Source: CAZEYT01 sp964516295 | GTDB taxonomy: Bacteria > Verrucomicrobiota > Verrucomicrobiia > Chthoniobacterales > Terrimicrobiaceae | Assembly (NCBI GenBank): GCA_964516295.1 | Contig: CAZEYT010000113.1 | Location: 1 to 7,194, forward strand | Direction: 5' to 3' | DNA length: 7,194 nt | Shown: positions 1 to 6,716 of the stretch, piece by piece | Position numbering within the stretch: the first letter of the stretch is position 1 | Layout of the letters: each line of letters opens with the position of its first letter | Program-made: the position numbers and the translations under genes | Notes under the pieces: generated by a model | What the model saw: the letters and a program-made list of their open reading frames with translations, nothing else | Databases searched by the model: none | Told to the model about the DNA's origin: nothing

Positions 1-64
1 CTCAACATGAATCCTGCTGACCTGCCCAAGAATTAACCCTCAACTTTTACAGAAATCTTGTTGC

Positions 65-83
65 TTAGCCTCTTTTCGGCTAA
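65..83. repeat. Short inverted repeat, TTAGCC / GGCTAA
   Basis: Perfect 6-base arms TTAGCC (65-70) and GGCTAA (78-83) flank a 7-base loop. In RNA this would be a small hairpin on either strand. It lies about 145 bases past the stop codon of the minus-strand hydrolase and could be part of a 3' end. There is no following U-tract, so it is not a standard intrinsic terminator. Confidence 0.4.
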
Positions 84-167
84 TGTTAAGGAGCTGTCTG
101 AAATAGCGTTCCAACTGAGAAACAATCGACTTTGAAGAGCGAGCGGATTTCGACCTTTTGCGTGCAG

Positions 168-200
168 CGGTTTTGGAGCGATAAAGATTGCTCAAAACCG
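168..200. terminator. Imperfect 11-bp stem-loop just past the operon's last stop codon
   Basis: The arms are CGGTTTTGGAGC (168-179) and GCTCAAAACCG (190-200). They pair as 7 plus 4 base pairs with one bulged G, around a 10-base loop. The dyad begins about 28 bases beyond the stop codon (229-231) of the minus-strand glycoside hydrolase, a natural place for a transcript-ending or RNA-stabilising hairpin. On the minus strand the stem is not followed by a run of T, so Rho-independent termination is not supported in its classical form. A mRNA 3'-end stabiliser or a protein-binding dyad are alternatives. Confidence 0.4.
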
Positions 201-228
201 ATACGACACCTCATCAGTTGGCTGCTGC

Positions 229-2325
229 TCACGCTTCGCGAGGAGCCGGGTTGGCAAAATAGCCGGGTACTCGGAAAGTGGACCAGACGTGCAAGTTCGG
301 AACGGTCAGCGTCAGGACATCACCTTCTGGGCGGAGCAGGAGTGAGGCGCCTTCAGGAACACTCACGACGCGGACTTCGCCCCCGTGGTCCGGCGCGCGA
401 AGGGCCACCTGAATGTCCCGGAGCTCGGGCATGAACTCGATCACCGGCCAATAATAGGTGAGGAGTCGTTCGCGTCCGGAGAGGTTGATGAGGTGAAAGA
501 TCATATCGTCTCCCTGACGGTTCACGACCAACTCGATTTGCGCGGGGTGGGTGACACGCACAAAAGGATGGGGACGCAGCCGGTCGAGCGCGAAATCAAC
601 CAACCGGGCAAGTCGGAAATGCTGGTTGTCGAGGTAGGCGGTGAAGAGCGGGAAGGAGATGTAGACAACCTCTCCCCGGCCGATGCGGCAGGATGTCATG
701 GCCGGATTCGGAAGCTGTCGGTCGGCCGGGGCCATGCCGTGGCCGAACGCTCCGGAAGCCGTTGGCAGGGGCGCGCGGAGCCACTGAAGCACCTTCGCAC
801 CGTCGCCGGGCTTCGTTTTGGCCGCGACCGCGCTCACGTGCACCGGTTCTTCAAAAAAGCCGGTAGCACCCAGCGGAGAGTCTATATAGAAAAACCGCAG
901 GTCATCCGTCCAATCTTCGAAGCGGACCCCGGCGAGGTCGAGCAATCCCTCGCCGACATCGACTTCGTCTGTTGGCGGTTGTTTTTTGCCCGAAGCCGCC
1001 TGGGCGGTTGCCGCTTGGGTGATCAGCAGTCGCCCGCCTGCCTCGACCCAGCTCCGGAGGGCGGTGATGGTCTCCGGTGCCAGGAATTCCTGTTCGGGAA
1101 CAATCGCCACCGGATGGTCCGCAAGATTTTCCACGAATTCTGGCTCGTTGAAGGCGGTGAAATGGCGGGAGTTTTCCTGAAACATCCGGCAGAGCCCTTC
1201 GTAGGGTCTGGCGCGGGCGTAGCGCCGTGCCTGCGGGTCGCTGAAGTATTTCTGGTCCTTGCCGAGCAGCGTCGAGAAGGCGTGCAGCACGGCAATCTCC
1301 GGAGCGTGACGTGCGCCCACCAGGGCCTCGCGCCGCGCTTGCACCGGCAGGAAGGTGCTCGCTGCCATGCGGAATCCCTCTTCGGGGAATTGGCCGGTAT
1401 GGCTCTGGCGATCAATGATCCAATATCCGCCCCCGTTCGCGCAGGAAATGGCCGCCTGGAGTTGGAGTGTCTCGGGCGTGGTGCTGTTCCATTCGGCGAG
1501 GCTGCCCAGGAACCGTCCGGTCATGTAGTCCCATGGCATGCCCGTTCCCGCCCAATAGCGAACATGGGTCTCCGTGACGGCGGGCAGCGCGCGATCGTCC
1601 GCCACGAGGCGGTCGGCGCGTTCGCCCGCCGGCTCGGGACCGGTGCGGCACCACATCCAATTGTGCGTCACCTCGACTGCGGGCGCGGCCTTTTTGAGCG
1701 CCCCGGTCATCCGGCGGAAAAATCGGTCGAAGCAACCGGCATACCAGCGCATGTATTCCGACCACCCCTCGGCATTTTGCTGAGGAATTTTGCGACCGTA
1801 AGCTGTTCGGCAATTATCACAGTAGCAGGCTTTGAACCCGGTCATGGTATCCATGAGGAATTCACTGCAGCGATAGTTCCCGACGATTTCGAGGGCCTGC
1901 GGGATCATAAATTCCTCGAGGTAGCCGGAGTTCACGCAGAGACCGCGGAAGAAGTGCTCGGCGGTTCCCTCGATGAGCCCGTCGCTCCCGACGCGACGCC
2001 ATTCGGGGTGTTTCTCCCAAATCGCCGTGTCCAAAAACGTGCTGTAGTAAACGGCAAGCTCGAGGCCGCACTCCTCCGTCGCCTCCACCATCGCCCGCAG
2101 CATGTCGAGCTGCAGCCCCGGATGGCGCGTGCCGATCTTCGTATCGTAGTAGGCGTGGCCGTAGCAGCATTTGGCAAAGAAGGCCACGGTCTCGACCCCG
2201 CATTCCTTCAACCGGCCGACATATTCCCGGGCGTGAAAATCCGCACCCACGATGACATCTCCGGGGATGTGGAAATCGGGATGAACTTTGCAGAGCGATG
2301 TGCGGGGGCTGACGGAGTGTCTCAT
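229..2325 (-). CDS. Putative glycoside hydrolase: TIM barrel plus beta-galactosidase-trimerisation-type domain (GHL6/GH42-like)
   Basis: This 698-residue protein has the layout of the hypothetical glycosyl-hydrolase (GHL6-like) and GH42-related proteins. A TIM barrel spans roughly residues 20-330, a flavodoxin-like trimerisation-type domain roughly 340-585 (starting at APEIAVLHAFSTLLG), and a small C-terminal beta domain roughly 586-690 (LVVNRQGDDMIFHLINLSG). Residues 167-172, CYCDNC, match the C-x-C-x-x-C zinc cluster known in GH42 beta-galactosidases. Polar residues at likely strand ends, D159 (FLMDTMTGF) and E252 (VTETH), are candidates for catalysis, but I cannot assign nucleophile and acid with confidence. 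There is no signal peptide, so it is probably cytoplasmic. The ATG at 2325 is well bounded: an in-frame TAA lies only 9 codons upstream with no other ATG between, although no good Shine-Dalgarno site precedes it. It is the last gene of the run. The substrate is unknown; a galactoside, fucoside or arabinoside are all possible. Confidence 0.8.
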   Translation of the reverse strand: MRHSVSPRTSLCKVHPDFHIPGDVIVGADFHAREYVGRLKECGVETVAFFAKCCYGHAYYDTKIGTRHPGLQLDMLRAMVEATEECGLELAVYYSTFLDTAIWEKHPEWRRVGSDGLIEGTAEHFFRGLCVNSGYLEEFMIPQALEIVGNYRCSEFLMDTMTGFKACYCDNCRTAYGRKIPQQNAEGWSEYMRWYAGCFDRFFRRMTGALKKAAPAVEVTHNWMWCRTGPEPAGERADRLVADDRALPAVTETHVRYWAGTGMPWDYMTGRFLGSLAEWNSTTPETLQLQAAISCANGGGYWIIDRQSHTGQFPEEGFRMAASTFLPVQARREALVGARHAPEIAVLHAFSTLLGKDQKYFSDPQARRYARARPYEGLCRMFQENSRHFTAFNEPEFVENLADHPVAIVPEQEFLAPETITALRSWVEAGGRLLITQAATAQAASGKKQPPTDEVDVGEGLLDLAGVRFEDWTDDLRFFYIDSPLGATGFFEEPVHVSAVAAKTKPGDGAKVLQWLRAPLPTASGAFGHGMAPADRQLPNPAMTSCRIGRGEVVYISFPLFTAYLDNQHFRLARLVDFALDRLRPHPFVRVTHPAQIELVVNRQGDDMIFHLINLSGRERLLTYYWPVIEFMPELRDIQVALRAPDHGGEVRVVSVPEGASLLLRPEGDVLTLTVPNLHVWSTFRVPGYFANPAPREA

Positions 2326-2535
2326 GATGGTGTGATTCTGAAAAAATGCTTAGTGGAAGTGGCGGTCGGAAACGAAGAGGGAGTCGGAAAACATGGATGG
2401 CCGTCGGTTAGATTTCGCGCGAAGGCCGCCAACGAAAAGCAGGTAAGCTCTGAAACCGTTTATCTTTCGATTCCGCCCGGCATTTCCCGGCGGCGGTGAG
2501 GGATTCAGTTTTCTCCGCGTCCAAGAATCTGTGGT
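2326..2535. other. 210-base gap between the two glycosidase genes
   Basis: This is the longest spacer within the minus-strand gene run, so the distal hydrolase may have some independent expression. I found no convincing sigma-70-type promoter on the minus strand. A GC-rich patch around 2474-2494 has short CCGCC/GGCGG and CCGG/CCGG arms but no U-tract. The palindrome TTCATGAA (2535-2542) straddles the stop codon of the upstream gene and is probably chance. Confidence 0.5.
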
Positions 2536-3873
2536 TCATGAATCCCGTTCGTCCGCCAACCGCAAACCCGTGCAATGGCGTGTGGTGATCTCCAGTTCGT
2601 CCAGCGAACGAACCCGGCGTCCGTCCACCTGAAAGTCTCCGATCAGAACATCCTCGACCCGGTGCTCGGCATCCCACCCGCCGATGACCGACAACGTGTA
2701 TCCGGCGTTGGCGTAGTTGGTCGTCCATCGCACGCCTTGGATGCGCACATTGCGGATTCGGCCGCGTTCTTCGTCGGTGCTGTATCGCGAGTGGGAGATG
2801 CGTAAGTCGATCAGCTTGTCATAACAATGTTCGATCCGGATGTTTTCGAAGAGCACGTCTTCGACAAGTGCGCGATCGTTGTTGTGAATCGAAAAAACCG
2901 CGCCAGCCCCGTGAACGTGCAGAACGTCGATGTCGCGAAACGCCACGCCGGAAATGCGTTCTACCGTCAGTTCATGCCCGATTTCCATGGCATTCCCGCA
3001 GTGCCAGTTGGCCAACGTGCAGCGCTGGACGAGGACATTCGAAACGTCGAGTGCACCGTCGACATCGGTTCCGGCGACATTCCGCGGTCCGAGATGAAAC
3101 GCCTTCACCACCACGCAATCGTCGTTGTTGTGGAGAAAGCAATCCTCGATGAGCACGTTACTCGACCCGAGCACGTCGATGCCGTCGGAGGACATCACTT
3201 CGCCCACTTGCTTCAGGTTTCGGACGGTTGCACCCTCACAGGCCGCAAGCACGACCATCCAAGCCTGAGGCCGCACCATCGTGATGTCTTCAACCAGAAC
3301 GTCGGGACACCGATCGAGGATGATCGACGGCACAGTTTCGCCGTCCGCTGCCGAGTAAAACGATCCGTCAAAAATCCCGTGCCCGCAGATGCGGATTCCG
3401 GATTTTCCTTTGATATGGATTCTGCCCTTGAGCACGGCTCCGCCCGGCAGATAGAGCGTCTGTCCGTCCTCCAGTGTGAGCATCGGGATTTCGGTGATCT
3501 GGCCAGCGGGAAAATGCACGACCGACGGATCGTTGGTGTCGGGTGGGTTGGTCTCCGGTGGATTTCCAAAGAAGTAGAACGGACGGTGCCCGTATCCGAA
3601 ATCCACCGAGACTTTCTCCGGAGTCCTGAGGTCAAAAACAACGGAGCCATCGTCCTGAGTGGCGGCGATGCCTTTCGAGACCGGACGAATCGTTGCCGGC
3701 GGCCGCGGGGCGGGAAATTTGATTTCAACCCGCGCCGGGAAGTCCGACGCCTCAAGGGAGGCGATGGCAAAGTCCGCCACGCCCGTGTGCAGCGCGTCCA
3801 GGCGTTGGCCGTTCACGTGAACCGTCACGCCCTCGGCGCGCGGAAGGGATTTGGGATGTTGGTAAAGGATCAT
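2536..3873 (-). CDS. GH28/GH49-like right-handed beta-helix glycosidase
   Basis: This 445-residue protein has an N-terminal beta-sandwich-like segment (about residues 1-120, with the FFGNPPE motif at 101-107), followed by a parallel beta-helix with repeated short strands. Helix-type motifs are GHGIFDG (164-170), SSDGID (228-233) and NNDDC (249-253). These supply three Asp residues, D230, D251 and D252, matching the Asp triad of polygalacturonases (GH28) and of dextranase/isopullulanase (GH49). The place of the GH28 G-H-G motif reads CGNAMEIGHE (292-301), so the His is Asn294, and the R-I-K motif is not visible near AVFSIHNND. An N-terminal domain before the helix is more like GH49-type enzymes. 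It should be an inverting glycosidase on an imported oligosaccharide; pectic or dextran-like substrates are both open. There is no signal peptide. Its ATG overlaps the deacetylase stop by 4 bases and has a good ribosome site, so translation is probably coupled. Confidence 0.8.
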   Translation of the reverse strand: MILYQHPKSLPRAEGVTVHVNGQRLDALHTGVADFAIASLEASDFPARVEIKFPAPRPPATIRPVSKGIAATQDDGSVVFDLRTPEKVSVDFGYGHRPFYFFGNPPETNPPDTNDPSVVHFPAGQITEIPMLTLEDGQTLYLPGGAVLKGRIHIKGKSGIRICGHGIFDGSFYSAADGETVPSIILDRCPDVLVEDITMVRPQAWMVVLAACEGATVRNLKQVGEVMSSDGIDVLGSSNVLIEDCFLHNNDDCVVVKAFHLGPRNVAGTDVDGALDVSNVLVQRCTLANWHCGNAMEIGHELTVERISGVAFRDIDVLHVHGAGAVFSIHNNDRALVEDVLFENIRIEHCYDKLIDLRISHSRYSTDEERGRIRNVRIQGVRWTTNYANAGYTLSVIGGWDAEHRVEDVLIGDFQVDGRRVRSLDELEITTRHCTGLRLADERDS

Positions 3874-4631
3874 AAGGTTCTCCCGTCGAAAAATGCCGGT
3901 CGGATGTTCCCGAGCGATCGAAGCCGTTCGAGAAACGCCGGGTCGCCAAGGATCCGCGCCTCGCGAGCCCGCTGGCGGCTCACTTCCGGCGAAGGATCTT
4001 TGATGTAAAGGCGAGGGCTTTGCTCATCCTCCCAGGCCGGATGGAAACGCCAAAAGACCCGATCGCCGCCCGACGCCGCAATGGCTGAACGGATTTCCGA
4101 AGCGCTGGCGTCCGGCGGGAGCCTTAACAGGGTATACACTTCGGAATCCGCAAAGATCAGGCCTTCGCGTTCGCAGAGATCCTCCAGAGTGTCCCGAACG
4201 CCCGGAATCCACACAAACGGCATGTGCGTGTCCAAATACCGCGGCTCCAGCCCGGCCCCGCGCAGCAACCCCAATTGCGCCTCAGCCTCCCGGCGGATTT
4301 CCGCGACAGAAACCAACTGGTCCCGTCCACTCATCGAGCGGTGAAATGTCCCGTCCGCCTCGACCAATGTGGGAACATCCGCCGCCGGCAGGATCGGCCC
4401 GCAGCGCAGTTCCGCCCACTCGCTGTTCGCCGTCACGTGAACCCCCACGCACGCACGATCCTGCACGGCGAGGAGATCATTCCACCGGTGCCGCAGCGAA
4501 GGGCCGGGGGCCATCACGCCGATGTTCAGCGGCACGCCCGCCTCGACGGCCGCCAGGATGGCGTCATTCGTCCCGGGCGTAATTCCAAAGTCATCGGCCC
4601 GAAGAAACAGCTGGATTGAAGGGTCGGGCAT
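3870..4631 (-). CDS. YdjC/ChbG (HpnK)-family carbohydrate deacetylase
   Basis: This 253-residue protein fits the usual length of the YdjC/ChbG family, metal-dependent enzymes that remove acetyl groups from sugars such as chitooligosaccharides. Family motifs appear in order: RADDFG (11-16), GVHVT (63-67), DTH (134-136) and FHP (196-198). By analogy with the family, D14, H65 and H136 should bind the metal and D13 should act as the base. RADDFG in place of the commoner NADDFG is a mild variation. There is no signal peptide, so it acts in the cytoplasm. The stop codon overlaps the start of the beta-helix glycosidase gene (ATGA), so the two are likely made together and may act on the same acetylated oligosaccharide. 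The ATG at 4631 lacks a good Shine-Dalgarno site, but the N-terminal motif is at the expected distance from it. The sugar substrate cannot be read from the sequence. Confidence 0.88.
   Translation of the reverse strand: MPDPSIQLFLRADDFGITPGTNDAILAAVEAGVPLNIGVMAPGPSLRHRWNDLLAVQDRACVGVHVTANSEWAELRCGPILPAADVPTLVEADGTFHRSMSGRDQLVSVAEIRREAEAQLGLLRGAGLEPRYLDTHMPFVWIPGVRDTLEDLCEREGLIFADSEVYTLLRLPPDASASEIRSAIAASGGDRVFWRFHPAWEDEQSPRLYIKDPSPEVSRQRAREARILGDPAFLERLRSLGNIRPAFFDGRTL
3880..3884 (-). promoter_or_regulatory. Ribosome binding site of the beta-helix glycosidase
   Basis: On the minus strand GGGAG sits 6 bases before the ATG at 3873-3871. It lies inside the 3' end of the upstream deacetylase gene. 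It is the clearest Shine-Dalgarno sequence in the window and fixes the start of the beta-helix gene. Confidence 0.75.
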
Positions 4632-4660
4632 TGAACGACCATTTTGTCGCCATGCGTCGT

Positions 4661-4713
4661 CGGGACAATGTCCCGGGCTGCTAAAAACGTTAACGTCGTG
4701 TGTTGCCGGGACA
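4661..4713. repeat. Three-arm CGGGACA/TGTCCCG repeat with two alternative hairpins
   Basis: Between the transketolase C-terminal gene and the deacetylase gene lie CGGGACA (4661-4667), TGTCCCGG (4669-4676) and CCGGGACA (4706-4713). The middle arm can pair with the first (about 6 bp around a 3-base loop) or with the last (8 bp, 29-base loop), but not both. CGGGACAA occurs as an exact direct repeat at 4661 and 4707. The palindrome ACGTTAACGT (4687-4696) sits in the loop. There is no U-tract for a standard terminator. Roles as an mRNA-processing or stability element, an attenuator or a protein-binding site are inference. Confidence 0.5.
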
Positions 4714-4722
4714 AGACGCCGA

Positions 4723-5730
4723 CTACAAGGCTTCGAGCTGGTTCTCGCCGAAGAATGTCTGAAGTTCCACGGACGCGATCTGATCGTCGCTGATATTCAG
4801 TGCCGTTCCCAACCGCTTCTCCACGGCGCGGACGAGGGCCGGGGCATCGAGTCCGTATTTTGCCTGCAGGTAGGACCGGCTGGCACCGTGCATGTAAACG
4901 TCGGGAATTCCAAGCCGCGTGAGGCCTCCGGAAATCCCGTGGTCCGCGAGAACTTCCGCAACGGCCGTGCCCAAACCTCCGAGGATGCTGTGATTTTCCA
5001 TCACCACCGCGCCGTGCTTTGCCGTGGCGAGAGCTTCGAGCACGGTGGGATCATCGAACGGTTTGATCGTGGTGACATGGAGGTGGGAGAGCGAGACGCC
5101 GCGCTCGCGCAGCAATGGCGTGACGCGGAGGGCTTCCTCGGTGGCCACGCCGCTTGTGATGAGTGCCACATCGGTCCCCCGGCTCAGAACTCGGGCTGTG
5201 CGAAATCGCATGCGTTGGCCGGCCGCAAAGAGGCGGGGCAGCGCACCGCGAACCATGCGAACGTAAACCGGGCCGTCCACCGCCTGCGCAACATCCAGGA
5301 CACTCTCGACGTCGGTCGCGTCGCCGGTTTCGAGAATCGTCATATTCGGCAGCGCGCGCAGCACGCCGAGGTCATCGATGGCCTGGTGAGTCGGACCGCC
5401 CGGCGTCGTCACCCCCGGCAGAAATCCGAACATCCGAACGGGCAGTCCGGGGTAGGCAATGGACATTTCGATCTGGTCGAGCGCGCGGCGGTACATGAAC
5501 ACGGCGAAGGTATGCACGTAGGGCGTGAACCCTTCGCGGGCCATCCCTCCGGCGAAGCTCATCATGTTCTGCTCGGTCAGCCCCATCGAAAAAAATCGAT
5601 TCGGCCAGGTGTCGCGGAAAGTGTCGACTTCGCAAGAACTGGTCAGGTCTCCGGAGAGCACGACGATCTCCGGCCGCGAGGCGGCGAAGTCCATCAAATT
5701 GCGGGCGTGGACGCGTGTGGCGGTTTCCAT
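4723..5730 (-). CDS. Transketolase, C-terminal subunit (pyrimidine-binding and C domains)
   Basis: This 335-residue protein is the second half of a split transketolase, which transfers two-carbon ketol units between sugar phosphates using thiamine diphosphate. The pyrimidine-binding domain is about residues 1-170 and the C domain about 180-310. E53 in GLTEQNM is the conserved catalytic glutamate that activates the cofactor (E411 in E. coli TktA), and GPTHQ (112-116) holds the conserved His. By-eye alignment to E. coli TktA keeps the phosphate contacts R6 (R358), S32 (S385) and R161 (R520). It changes H461 to F103 and D469 to G111, residues that shape sugar binding. The stop of the N-terminal subunit gene is 7 bases upstream, so the pair is co-transcribed and must form one active site. 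No clear Shine-Dalgarno site is seen, which fits translational coupling. The last 25 residues or so form an extra tail. The exact sugar specificity is open. Confidence 0.9.
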   Translation of the reverse strand: METATRVHARNLMDFAASRPEIVVLSGDLTSSCEVDTFRDTWPNRFFSMGLTEQNMMSFAGGMAREGFTPYVHTFAVFMYRRALDQIEMSIAYPGLPVRMFGFLPGVTTPGGPTHQAIDDLGVLRALPNMTILETGDATDVESVLDVAQAVDGPVYVRMVRGALPRLFAAGQRMRFRTARVLSRGTDVALITSGVATEEALRVTPLLRERGVSLSHLHVTTIKPFDDPTVLEALATAKHGAVVMENHSILGGLGTAVAEVLADHGISGGLTRLGIPDVYMHGASRSYLQAKYGLDAPALVRAVEKRLGTALNISDDQIASVELQTFFGENQLEAL

Positions 5731-5737
5731 GGGTGAA

Positions 5738-6706
5738 TCAGGCGTTGAGTTGGGATTTCATGGTTTCGAGCAGCTGTTCGTAACGCTGGCGTTCCTCCGG
5801 GGTCTTGAACCGGATGTAGTGCAGATGCGGGAAGCGCTCGCGCAAAAGGTCCATGCCCCGCGCGGGATCCGTCCGCGCCAGCACAACGAGCGGCCCCTCG
5901 CGATGTTCCGTTTCCAGCGCGGCGAGCAGGGCCGAGGGGTCGTGTCCGTCGATGTCCACCACCGTCGCGCCGAATGCCCGGAGCTTGTCCGCGAGCGGTT
6001 CGACACCCATTACCTCATCCATCGCGCCGTCGACCTGCTGGTTGTTGACGTCCACAACCATCTTGAGATTGTTGATGCGGTGGTGGCGCATGACGAGAAA
6101 TGCCTCCCACGTTTGCCCTTCCTGAAGTTCGCCGTCCGACATGAAGAGCCAGACGCGCCCTGTGTGGCCTTTCAACCTCCGCGCCACCGCGATGCCCGCC
6201 GCCTGGCTGATCGCCTGCCCGAACGACCCTCCCGTTGCCTCGTGTCCCGGCGAGCGTTCTCCCCCGATCATCTCCAACACGCTGCCATCATGATTGAAAG
6301 TCGCCAGACTCTCGGGTGCCAGGCGGCCGGTCTCGATCAGCGTCGCATAAAGAACCATCGCATAGTGGGTCGGGGAAAAAACAAAGCGGTCCAAATCCGG
6401 GGCGAGCGGTCCGTTGTACGCCCTCCCCACCAAATGCCGGACCGCTGCCAGTCCTGCCTCGCGCGGATACGGCGGCGGTACAGCAGGGGCTTCCGACGGC
6501 CCCAGTCGCAGCACGCGTCCATACAACGTTGCCATCAGCTCCGCCGATGAACACGCCTGACTGAGATAGCCGCCGTTCGCGCTAAGGACCTGCTCCAGCA
6601 CCCGGGTGCGGATCGCATGGGACATGTTGAAAATGTCCCGAAAATCGCCGTCCTCACGCATCGGCTGGCTACTGGTGGAAAGTTGAGCCTTCATGGAAAA
6701 TCTCAT
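5738..6706 (-). CDS. Transketolase, N-terminal subunit (TPP diphosphate/Mg-binding)
   Basis: This 322-residue protein is the first half of a split transketolase. The TPP/Mg motif runs from SDGELQEG (190-197) to VDVNNQQVDG (218-227). D191 and N221 are the expected metal ligands; the usual GDG has become SDG. H114 in DRFVFSPTHYAM matches E. coli TktA H66, and ATGGSFGQA (157-165) matches the TGPLGQG loop. In place of the classical SGHPG motif there is GGYLSQACSSAE (45-56), so the substrate-contacting His (H26) becomes Y47. A proline-rich insert lies around residues 72-82, and the loop between PGH (153-155) and the TGG loop is shorter than in TktA. It is the first gene of the minus-strand operon and partners the gene 7 bases downstream. 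A second ATG at 6694 may be the true start, because the predicted promoter leaves almost no leader before 6706. Confidence 0.9.
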   Translation of the reverse strand: MRFSMKAQLSTSSQPMREDGDFRDIFNMSHAIRTRVLEQVLSANGGYLSQACSSAELMATLYGRVLRLGPSEAPAVPPPYPREAGLAAVRHLVGRAYNGPLAPDLDRFVFSPTHYAMVLYATLIETGRLAPESLATFNHDGSVLEMIGGERSPGHEATGGSFGQAISQAAGIAVARRLKGHTGRVWLFMSDGELQEGQTWEAFLVMRHHRINNLKMVVDVNNQQVDGAMDEVMGVEPLADKLRAFGATVVDIDGHDPSALLAALETEHREGPLVVLARTDPARGMDLLRERFPHLHYIRFKTPEERQRYEQLLETMKSQLNA

Positions 6707-6716
6707 TGGAAGCGCG

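Larger units (their letters stand above)
1..228. other. Gene-free, AT-richer end beyond the last gene of the operon
   Basis: I see no convincing gene in this stretch, which lies downstream of the stop codon of the minus-strand glycoside hydrolase. It is visibly richer in A and T than the coding part of the window. A plus-strand reading frame opens at 132 and runs to 434, but its product resembles nothing I know and most of it lies antisense to the hydrolase, so I leave it out. The region holds two dyads, listed separately, that could act as the 3' end of the operon transcript. Neither is followed by a clear U-run on either strand. A single TGAAT half-site-like pentamer near the left edge has no partner. 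Confidence 0.6.

Noticed and set aside
85..125. A possible insertion-sequence end around GGAGCTGTCTGAAATAG
   Set aside because: It looked faintly like a terminal repeat, but there is no matching inverted copy, no target duplication and no transposase fragment in the window.
132..434. A 100-codon plus-strand frame at the left end
   Set aside because: Much of it overlaps the end of the minus-strand hydrolase, it lacks a ribosome site and recognisable motifs, and it runs through the 168-200 dyad.
2474..2494. A GC-rich hairpin as a terminator between the two glycosidase genes
   Set aside because: The arms pair poorly beyond 4-5 bases and no U-tract follows on the minus strand.
385..2499. A 704-codon open frame on the plus strand, opposite the large glycoside hydrolase
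   Set aside because: It is a shadow of the minus-strand gene in GC-rich DNA. The product has no family motifs, while the minus-strand protein has a coherent multi-domain architecture. Similar long plus-strand frames opposite the other enzymes (2827-4008, 4522-5736, 5525-6550) are rejected for the same reason.
4723..6706. Reading the two transketolase genes as one gene broken by a frameshift
   Set aside because: Each half starts and ends at a natural domain boundary with its own ATG and stop, 7 bases apart. Split transketolases of this kind are common in bacteria.
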